Assembly: GCA_028274465.1 (NCBI GenBank)
Contig: CM051458.1
Coordinates: 35,414,692 to 35,478,691, forward strand
From: Plantago ovata
Lineage: Eukaryota; Streptophyta; Magnoliopsida; Lamiales; Plantaginaceae
Length of the DNA stretch: 64,000 bases
Direction: 5' to 3'
The notes below the pieces were generated by a model. The model saw only the letters and a list, made by a program, of their open reading frames with translations, ran no database searches and had not been told where the DNA came from. Positions 56,706-64,000 of the stretch are shown here, piece after piece. A program made the position numbers and the translations under genes. Positions within the stretch are counted from its first letter, which is position 1; each line of letters opens with the position of its first letter.

Positions 56706-57478
56706 TTAATTATCCAATAATAGATGTCCATTAACATGTTCAAGAATGCGTCCAGTGGAAACCCAAGTCTTAAGTTTTTCAACTTTGACTTGTTTTCTAC
56801 TTGCTGAGGAACTAGGAGGTTTTGAGCTGAAAGACTTTTGATTCGTGCTGATCAAGTCCACTTTCTGATGTGGTATCTTGCTCGGTTGACCTTTTTGCTG
56901 AACATACTTTTCAGTAAGTTCTTTTCTAGCAAGGTTCCTTCTAGCCCTAGCATTAAGAGTCTTTTCAGAATTCTTAGGCTTGATTTTGTTCATCTCTTTG
57001 AAGTATCTTTGCTGACTTTGCTTATACTCGTGAAAAAGTTGACTTGCTTGGTTTTGAAACCGAGTCCACTTTTCGGAGAATGCTGAGCTTTTGTGTCAGC
57101 AACCTTACTTGATTCAGGTTTGTCAGCAAAGGTCTTCTGATTACTTTTAGTAATCTTGCCTTTTGACTTAACAATTTGCTTTTCAGCAACTTGTTTGGCG
57201 GAATGCTTCACAGCATCCTTCTTCTTTACAGTTTGCTTCTCAGCAACCTGTTTTCCTTTTAAAGTCTTGTTACTTTGAGTAGAGACAGCGGGCTTTATGG
57301 TCGTAGGTACTTGATTGCATGTTTCAGCAACCTTAGATTGACCAAACTGATAGAGTTCTGGTAGACCACTATCAGTAGCACGTACAAAGGAAATCGGTGA
57401 TTTATCTTTACTCAAGATTTCTACGTCATCACCTTCATACGTTGCACCTAAACCTTCTTTATGAGATGGATCTCTCAA
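56706..57478 (-). pseudogene. Sirevirus C-terminal Gag / Gag-Pol linker, frameshifted
   Basis: Two overlapping frames (57478-56990 and 56993-56706) encode Lys/Gln-rich, low-complexity protein. It contains repeated VAEKQ motifs and no recognisable domain. It sits between Gag and protease, where Sirevirus polyproteins have a basic linker. Frames break at both ends. Confidence 0.7.
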
Positions 57479-57486
57479 ATAAGAGT

Positions 57487-59124
57487 TTAGTTCGTCAGCG
57501 TATTACTTGCGTCAGCATAAGATTTGAAATTGATTTTCATCTTTTTCATTTCCTGAATTTCAGCAAGTAACTTTAGAATTGAGGACTGATATTCTTCCAA
57601 TTTTAATGCCATTTGAGAATTCTTCTCTGTAGCTTCAGCAATCAACTTCTTAAGACGCCTTATTTCAACATCCTTTTCTTCTGTCTCTTCCTTCAGCAAG
57701 ACATACTTTTCAGTAGTCTGCTTGGTCAGAGTTTCAGCAATCTGTAGTTTCTCTTGCTGTCTGCTCAGAGTTTTCTCAAATCTTTCGATTTCTCCTTGAA
57801 TCTTATCAAGGTCAATCTCGTCTTCACTTTCTGAGTCTGAGTCAGAGGTAGGATTATTTACCTGACCGGCCATGAGGCAGAACTCGTAATTTGACACATC
57901 TGGATAAGCTTCCATAGCTATTCCACAAACTTCTTTGCCAATCTCCACATCTAGAGTGGCTTCTTCATCGTCAGTGTCTGAGCTTTCATCCTCACTGTCT
58001 TCGGAGCTAGTATCAATGCATAATGCATCGATTTTTGCTTGAAGCTTCTTCTTTTCTTCAGCAATAAAAGCTCTCTTGAACTTCTTCTTCTTTTCAGCAG
58101 ATTTGCCTTTCAGCAAAGGGCAATTAGCTTTGAAGTGTCCAGGCTTTTTGCAGTAAAAGCAGAGATCATTTCCAACTGCTGGTTCTTCTGGTGAAGTTGC
58201 TTGCTGAGCTTGCTTGTTCAGCGAGCTAGTCTCATTCTTGTACTTATGGTAGTTGTTACCAAGATGCTTTTTCAGCTTCTCTTTTGCTTTTCGCCTTTCA
58301 AGTTCCTTGCTGATGAATTTCTTCATGTTTTTGACAACCAAAGAGTTTTCATCAGTAGGCTCTTTATCATTCTTCTTTTCAGAAGATGACGGCTTTGCAG
58401 CAAGAGCAATGTTTTGCGATTTTTCAGCAAACACATTTTCTCTTTGCTTTGTCTCATAATTGACAGTAGCAAGATGAGAGAACAACTCTGTTGGTGTAAT
58501 ATCTGGCATTCCTTGATTGTAATAGAAATTCTGATTGTGGATCCATTCTTGATTCAGACTTCTGATGATAGTTTTCACCTTCTCAGAATCTGAGTAAAGA
58601 TTTCCAACACCCAAGGCTGCCATTTCACTAACAAGAGTTGTGAATCTGAAATCCAAGTCTTCCAGTGACTCGTTTGTACCTTGTTTAAAGTTTTGAAACT
58701 TTAATTTAAGTACTTCAAGTTTGTTTTCCTTGGTTTTGTCAGATCCAGCACAAAGATCTTGAACCATTTTCCAAGCTTCCTTAGCAGTTTTAGCACCCCA
58801 CAGTTTGCACTGTATGGTATCCGGAGTTGATCGAATGATGATGTTTCTTGCTTGGCCATCAAGACGGAATCTCTTGGCTTCGTCGGAAGTCCATTCCTCT
58901 CTTGGTTTTGGCACAACTGTATCTACCGGTTCGCCTAAGATAGTTTCCTTTCCAGCTTCAGTGGTCTTGTGAGGGAAACTTCTTTCAACCTTAGTTATCT
59001 TGATAGGTCCATCATTAATGACAGTGACCATCTCATCACTAATGGCCTCAAGATGTAGCATCATGTTGTTTCGCCATTTTTCGTAGTTTTCCAGCTTCAG
59101 CAAGGGAGCATCTCCTAAAGACAT
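57487..59124 (-). CDS. Sirevirus Gag capsid-nucleocapsid protein
   Basis: The 545-residue frame opens MSLGDAPLLKLENYEKWRNN. A capsid-type UBN2-like domain follows with EAWKMVQDLCAG and LKLKFQNFKQG. A CCHC zinc knuckle CFYCKKPGHFKANC is at about residues 325-338 and binds the RNA genome. The last third is acidic (Asp/Ser/Glu) followed by a long predicted coiled coil (heptad-like Leu/Glu/Lys, about residues 430-530). A long coiled-coil-bearing Gag is a feature of Sireviruses. The start is supported by the primer binding site lying about 95 bp upstream. It ends at a stop near 57487; in an intact element it would read through or shift into Pol. Confidence 0.9.
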   Translation of the reverse strand: MSLGDAPLLKLENYEKWRNNMMLHLEAISDEMVTVINDGPIKITKVERSFPHKTTEAGKETILGEPVDTVVPKPREEWTSDEAKRFRLDGQARNIIIRSTPDTIQCKLWGAKTAKEAWKMVQDLCAGSDKTKENKLEVLKLKFQNFKQGTNESLEDLDFRFTTLVSEMAALGVGNLYSDSEKVKTIIRSLNQEWIHNQNFYYNQGMPDITPTELFSHLATVNYETKQRENVFAEKSQNIALAAKPSSSEKKNDKEPTDENSLVVKNMKKFISKELERRKAKEKLKKHLGNNYHKYKNETSSLNKQAQQATSPEEPAVGNDLCFYCKKPGHFKANCPLLKGKSAEKKKKFKRAFIAEEKKKLQAKIDALCIDTSSEDSEDESSDTDDEEATLDVEIGKEVCGIAMEAYPDVSNYEFCLMAGQVNNPTSDSDSESEDEIDLDKIQGEIERFEKTLSRQQEKLQIAETLTKQTTEKYVLLKEETEEKDVEIRRLKKLIAEATEKNSQMALKLEEYQSSILKLLAEIQEMKKMKINFKSYADASNTLTN

Positions 59125-59219
59125 CCTGTCAGCAAAGCACTACCAAACTGATCAAGTGAGAGTGATTTACGGAAAGCACCTAAGGGGATCTAGGTTCAGT
59201 GCTGAAGGTTAAAGAACCT

Positions 59220-59234
59220 CCAGCTCTGATACCA
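59220..59234 (-). promoter_or_regulatory. Primer binding site for initiator tRNA-Met
   Basis: On the minus strand TGGTATCAGAGCTGG begins 2 bp after the LTR end. TGGTATCAGAGC is complementary to the 3' end of initiator Met-tRNA, the primer of most plant copia elements. Confidence 0.92.
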
Positions 59235-59236
59235 CT

Positions 59237-60836
59237 TGTTGGTCCCTTTAAACAACAAGAAAAGACTAGAGGGGGGGGGGGTGAATAGTCTTTTCAAACT
59301 TTCATCGTTTAAAAACTTTCCCAGCAAGTGCTTATTACTTTTCAGTAATGAGTTTGCTGATACTTAACTTTCTCAGCAAGCGCAAGTTACTTTGCAGTAA
59401 CTAGGTTTGCTGATACTTAAAATCAGAGAGCGGAAGTCTTTGATACAATAAGTGCTCTTTCAGTAAATGAAGGTTTCAGCAAGTGATGTGAGTGACTGTG
59501 TACAGATAGATATGATTTGCTGAAAACAAGTACAATAAGTAAATCACACAAACACTTTTATAGTGGTATCTGAGAGTGGCGTAATCTCTCAACTAATCCA
59601 CTTTGTCCTTTCTAGGACTGAATCCACTAAGATAAGATTGAAGTTCCTTACAACACCTATCTAGAGCGATCCAAACAGAAACCAAAGCACACTTGCTTCG
59701 TCTCCAACCTAATCTAGAGAACGCAACCTTGTTCTCCACCAAACTTGGTACTTTTAATCAGCAAAACTATGCTTGATTAAGTTCCCCCTGAATATCACGC
59801 CTAAAAGGGTGTATTTTCAGTTAGAGAGGTTTGGGATGAGATAACTTAATTATAACTTATTCAGTTACAACAAGTAATCTAAGAAACAAAACTTTGAATA
59901 CTTTGCAGTAAACAAGTTTGATTGTTTCTGGTGTCAAGACTTGTTCTTGTTCGAAAGAAAGAAACAACACTTAACTAATTTCTTAGTCGTGTAAATTCTA
60001 CTTCTTCACAAGTAGCTTTTTCAAGCTTAAAGTCTTGGAACGGATCAATGGCAGTAGAGAGTATTGAAGGGTTTGTGAGTTTAAGCACAAGTGAGAGTAT
60101 GATCACGTTGTTGACACACTTCAACTCTTTGCCGGATGACCTCTATTTATAGTGAAAATAAGGAGCCGTTTGAATTTCAAATTCTAAGGCTTTTGTTCCT
60201 TAAAATGTCACTATCTTGCTTTTGTACTTTCAGCAGCTTCCTTGTTTGTGTTCTAGTCTTCATGTCCTTCGCGTGCATGCTTTGCATTTAATGCTTATTT
60301 GAATAGAATTCAAACAGTAACATTGGAGCGCAAATGCAAGTACTTTCAGCAAGAGGTCACATATGTTCTATCAGCAAGTGGTCAGTCTCAGTTTCAGCAA
60401 GCACAACCTACTCTGTCATATAGATTTTCACTTATGCAAGCTGTTGCTGAAGTTTCCACTTTCTGAGCAACATGTGTCTTTGTAGATACCAGTCTTCAGA
60501 AATCTTCTAGTCTTCAGATCTTCGAAATCTTCAAGTCTTCAGATCTTCAAATCTTCAAGATTCTGAGCGGTTCTAAATGCTTCAATAGTTTGTTTGTAAA
60601 AACAAAGTACATCATCAGCAAATGCTTCAATAGATTGTATTTCTTTTCAGAAAACAAGATACATCATAAGCTTTAAAACCAACCTATCTAGCACCTACTC
60701 TAAGTCTTCAGCAAACGTTCATCTTTTACAATGTCCTTAAAATTCTAAATTCCTATGGACCTTAAGAGTACTAGTTACTGGACTTTCCTTAATTTAGCAT
60801 GGTCAATTTCTCATCAAAATTACAAGTTTCCTAACA
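59237..60836 (-). mobile_element. 5' LTR of the Sirevirus (right-hand LTR)
   Basis: The 1600-bp LTR runs from TGTTGGTCCC to TTTCCTAACA on the plus strand and is about the same as the solo LTR at 28815. A minus-strand TATA box CTATAAATAG is at 60143-60152, so transcription runs leftwards into gag. The U3 includes a CTTCAAATCTTCAAG-like repeat at about 60490-60560. Five bases TTGTC (60837-60841) follow; the left LTR that would show the matching target duplication is missing. Confidence 0.93.
60144..60151 (-). promoter_or_regulatory. LTR TATA box (Sirevirus)
   Basis: TATAAATA on the minus strand. The same motif is kept in the solo LTR at 29716-29723. Confidence 0.75.
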
Positions 60837-61722
60837 TTGTCCAATTGTGTTCCGTTATTATTCAACACTACGAAGATAGAGGTTTTAGATATATCAAAGA
60901 AATAAAGCAATAACTCAAAGTATAATGCGCGATATAGCCATTAGCATAATTATTAACCCTTCGCTAAGAAATCACATACTATCACCAACGAGAAGTTTAG
61001 CTACTCATAGATGTCATGCAATCAACTGAAATCATAGCAAGATTGAATGAAAACACGTTGAAAGATATATAAATGTAAATAGAAAAACTGTAAGATACAA
61101 TGTTACCGAAGGTTGTCAATCTTCGAAGAATCGCGACCTTACAAGCTCCAAAACGCTAAGAAAAAGTATCTCCTAAGCTAAGAATCCCCAGAACAGGCTC
61201 TGGAGAATTCCTACCTAAACTAATGAGAAAGGTGAGAGAAAAGGTCTGGAAAAGTATGAAAAACGGAGAAAACTGAGCAACTATATATAGGCATTCGGCA
61301 GGTGTGGGGCGAGTGTCTCCACACACTGGGCGATTCGCCTGGTGTGGGGAGATTCGCCCCACGTCCCGGGCGACTCGCCCGGGACCTTCTGTCGGCTGGA
61401 AACGCGTTTTGGATTTCTTTTCCTTTTCAGACTCGGTTTTTTCCTTCTAGTGACCTTTTAGCCTTCAGACTCGACTCCTAGACTTGAAATCCTATCCGGA
61501 ATCTTCTAGATACTCCAATTAGGCCTTCGGAACACCAATTCCTTGTCTACTTCAATATAATTGCCTGGAAAACCTCGTTTTTCACCCAAAACCTGTAAAA
61601 TACAAACTAAAGGGAAACGTGAGACTATTCTAATAAAATGCACTAAAATATAGCTAAATTAACATAGAGGATAGCTAAAATAGGTGAAAAAGACTCAAAT
61701 GATAGTGTAAAATACACGTTCA
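60837..61722 (-). mobile_element. 3' LTR of an Athila-type element (left part interrupted)
   Basis: On the minus strand the LTR begins TGAACGTGTATTTTAC, right after a polypurine tract. It runs to the Sirevirus boundary at 60837, where the Sirevirus inserted, so its far end is not seen. A minus-strand TATA box CTATATATAG is at 61281-61290. Just upstream of it (61300-61385) is a cluster of GGGCGACTCGCCC-like palindromes. Confidence 0.65.
61281..61290 (-). promoter_or_regulatory. LTR TATA box (Athila-type)
   Basis: CTATATATAG, minus strand, directly downstream of the GC-rich palindrome cluster. Confidence 0.6.
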
Positions 61723-61739
61723 GTCAAACTCCCCAAACC
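61723..61739 (-). promoter_or_regulatory. Polypurine tract of the Athila-type element
   Basis: GGTTTGGGGAGTTTGAC on the minus strand, directly before the LTR start TGAACG. The core GGTTTGGGGAG recurs at about 62506 and 62621. Confidence 0.7.
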
Positions 61740-63252
61740 GAACCTTTGCTTGTCCTCAAGTAACTAAGCTAGACTCTAATGCAAAAAACAATGCAACACA
61801 AAAATGGAGTCTCATGCCAAATGATATGAACTAATCTATTGAATCTATCAAAAAACATATGAACAAGAACCATACAAGTCATAACATGAATATAGGTTGA
61901 AGAATGCCTCGATTGACTCATACACATTCACTTAAGCACTTATGTCAAGTCAAGATAGCCTCTCGTAACATTCTCTACCTGGACCTAGTCAGTGACGACG
62001 TAATGAAACATGTTAGAATACGAATGGTTGTCCCGTGCCTATGAAACTGAGGACTTACTGCTGTTCACCAAGTTAAGACTTTTCCTCAAAGAGGTCGAAC
62101 CAATACTGGCTCTCATCAAACTGAAGGAGGGTTCCCTAAAAAAGATAACACTCCCCTATTCTACCCTTCTCTCAAGCAAAGCCTTAAGCTATTCACCACT
62201 TCCTGAATGGCAGGACGAGGGTGGTCTAGAACAGATGACACTCAAATAAAAAGAAAAGATAGAAAATTACAACACGATTACGAACATTACAAGAATTGGA
62301 AAATGAGACACAACACTTTGCTAAACTGCTTTTTGGCTCTTTTTTGGACCCTTCCTTGCTTTTTTGGGGTCTTTTCTTTTTTTTTTCTTTTCCAGTTTTT
62401 TTTATTTTTTTTCTGGAATTTTTCTTTTTCTTTTTTTTTTCGATTTTTTTTTTTAGCCAGCAGTAGCACAACGAAAAAGAAAGTAAAATAACTCACAAAT
62501 GACCTCCCCAAACCTATTCGAAAGAATAGGTTGGGGTACAGAATTTATGAAAAAAGAAAAATAAACTCACAACACAAAATTGAAAAACGAAAAACAAGTC
62601 TAATGATAGCGTAACCCCCTCCCCAAACCTATTCGAAAGAATAGGTTGTAAACAAAGGATCACACAATCTCACACTACCTCCTTCCTAGGCATTTAGCAA
62701 TCTCAAAGCAAGGTGAAGACTTGTTGCCTCTTAGGTACATAATTACTCGGGAAAACAACCATAAGACCCTAACATGCATCATCCTATTATAAAGGCCTTC
62801 GTGAACCGCAGTAGAGAAAACACCACTAAGTGATGTCGAGACTACCAAGCTTAACTAAGTGCAATACATAAATGTGACAAGCCAAGCGAGAAAAACCTCA
62901 AACAAATTCATAGAGATGAAGCATACGATTAATGTCATAATTAGTTAATCTACCCAATAAAAAAGTTCAAAAAATTTGCAATAAACTCCACATAAAACAT
63001 GCAAGACTATCCTAGGATGAATGTAGTGAATGCAACTAAAAACTAAGAAAGCAGTAAACGTGCAAATGCAAACAAAAAACAAGATACCAATCAACATAAA
63101 GCCAAACAATACTTAACATCACGGTTCACATCCCATCCCCCTCATGAAACTTAAGCTAGTCCCTAGCAAAAGAGAATGAGTAAATAAAAAGTGATACTAG
63201 AAGTTACCGAACGGTTTGGCCTCGGTCGGCTGAGAGTGGACATGTGAAAAGA
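61740..63252 (-). mobile_element. 3' untranslated region of the Athila-type element with two hairpins
   Basis: No ORF is supported here. A T-rich tract lies at 62330-62460. Two hairpins share the core AACCTATTC-GAAA-GAATAGGTT: 62506-62536, with its stem lengthened to about 13 pairs by flanking CCCC/GGGG, and 62621-62647, with a 9-bp stem. Each also contains a copy of the polypurine core on the minus strand. Confidence 0.65.
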
Positions 63253-64000
63253 CTAGTTATCGGGATTGTTATCCCCAGAATAGTCTCTCCACATGTCAGA
63301 CAGGAGATCCTGTTGCCTCTTGATGAGCTGTTGTTGTTCCCACATTATCTGCCTCTCCTCTCGGCGATGCTCCTCAATCATCTCCCAATCGCGGTTGCGC
63401 TGGGCAATGTGTTCGTCAAGGTCATGTCGCATTCCTTGGACAGTAGTGGTCAAGGCTGCAACACTATCATTGATATGGGCCCGAAAATCAGAGAAGTCAA
63501 AGCCTTGAGACCCATGTGGTGCTCGAGGCGGTGCATGTGGTGCTCTATGGACAAAAGGAATATCCGGGATAGGGGCTCGGCCATCATCATCTTCCATAGC
63601 ATCCTCATAATCATTTTCATTATCTGAATCAGTCGGTTGGAAGGGTGCTTCCACATCAGCAGCAGCAGCCGTGGGGTTCTTCATTTGATACCTAATCAGC
63701 TGCACATCAATAGTCGAAGGTGAAAGGGCAGCGACCTCGCAATCTCCCTCATCAATGTCCTCGACCCCGTAATATTTGCAGTAGGCAGTGATGAAGCTCG
63801 GAAAAATGAAGGGTTTCTTCTTCTTCTCCCAACGACGCTCATACTCGGCATACATGATGTGACCGATGTCGATTCGATGCTTGTCTATCAAGCAGTAGAG
63901 GAGCTCGACATAACTCGGCTGTATCCAAGTGTCATTCATTCTGGGGATCAAGTTGAAAATGCAGAATTTTATGACCACCTTAGCCTCGATGCTAAGGTCA
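63253..64000 (-). CDS. Athila-type plant-transposon-domain/env-like ORF (partial at window edge)
   Basis: The frame enters from beyond 64000 (DLSIEAKVVIKFCIFN...) and ends at a stop at 63253. It contains the putative plant transposon protein pattern with VELLYCLIDKHRIDIGHIMY and FPSFITAYCKYYGVE. An Asp/Glu-rich linker follows, then an Ala/Pro/His stretch, and a Gln/Arg-rich coiled-coil-like end with EERQIMWEQQQLIKRQQDLL. Such ORFs follow pol in Athila-type gypsy elements. The function is unproven. The frame is uninterrupted for at least 249 codons, so this element is probably younger than the Copia at 18951. Confidence 0.62.
   Translation of the reverse strand, partial: DLSIEAKVVIKFCIFNLIPRMNDTWIQPSYVELLYCLIDKHRIDIGHIMYAEYERRWEKKKKPFIFPSFITAYCKYYGVEDIDEGDCEVAALSPSTIDVQLIRYQMKNPTAAAADVEAPFQPTDSDNENDYEDAMEDDDGRAPIPDIPFVHRAPHAPPRAPHGSQGFDFSDFRAHINDSVAALTTTVQGMRHDLDEHIAQRNRDWEMIEEHRREERQIMWEQQQLIKRQQDLLSDMWRDYSGDNNPDN

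Noticed and set aside
62207..62511. Short frames in the T/A-rich tract
   Set aside because: They translate homopolymers and have no constraint visible in the sequence.

Overview
This window is repeat-dense plant nuclear DNA, most likely from a eudicot. The evidence is nested Ty1/copia (Sirevirus-type), Ty3/gypsy (Tat-, chromovirus- and Athila-type), CACTA, Mutator-like, Stowaway and SINE elements, an FRS/MULE-type reading frame, and remnants of intron-containing host genes. Two 100-N runs (6552-6651, 26291-26390) show a scaffold of three contigs. No complete, undamaged host gene is visible. Some frameshifts may be consensus errors rather than biology, because homopolymer length differences are common between near-identical copies.

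Layout. 1-6551 and 12596-18950 are near-identical copies (offset 12,595-12,600) of one block: a minus-strand SINE, a long unassigned stretch, a LINE ORF1-like pseudogene with an RRM, the left end of a CACTA transposon with a large TTTGTGACGA-type subterminal array, and a Sirevirus LTR. Between them lie the 3' end of a plus-strand Tat-type gypsy element with a spliced antisense gene and its own TATA box (6652-10211), a ~42-bp tandem repeat (10435-11655) and a Stowaway-like MITE (12015-12286). At 18951 a decayed minus-strand Copia element interrupts the second Sirevirus LTR and runs to the second gap.

26391-36420 holds a decayed DUF223/RPA-like gene (minus), duplicated exons of an unrecognised minus-strand gene, a solo Sirevirus LTR with perfect TSDs, a Mutator-like MITE carrying a ~600-bp block of palindromes, and seven copies of a tRNA-like unit with Pol III A and B boxes, a 10-bp closing stem and T-run terminators, six of them inside longer tandem repeats. 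I find this tRNA-like array the most unusual part of the window. 36420-40337 is a fragment of an organellar RNase II (RNR1-type) gene split by a 2.6-kb solo LTR. 42055-44051 is an FRS/FAR1-MULE reading frame with three frameshifts and one nonsense codon.

44052-60836 is a large minus-strand Sirevirus: 5' LTR, Met-tRNA primer site, gag, protease-integrase, RT and RNase H. Downstream of pol is a very long (about 5 kb) env-like region with its own TATA box and a preceding series of short hairpins. The env-like region is interrupted by a 3.38-kb CACTA element that has captured intron-containing host exons. The Sirevirus 3' end and left LTR are missing. 60837-64000 is the 3' part of a minus-strand Athila-type element (env-like/plant-transposon domain ORF, polypurine tracts, two hairpins, LTR).
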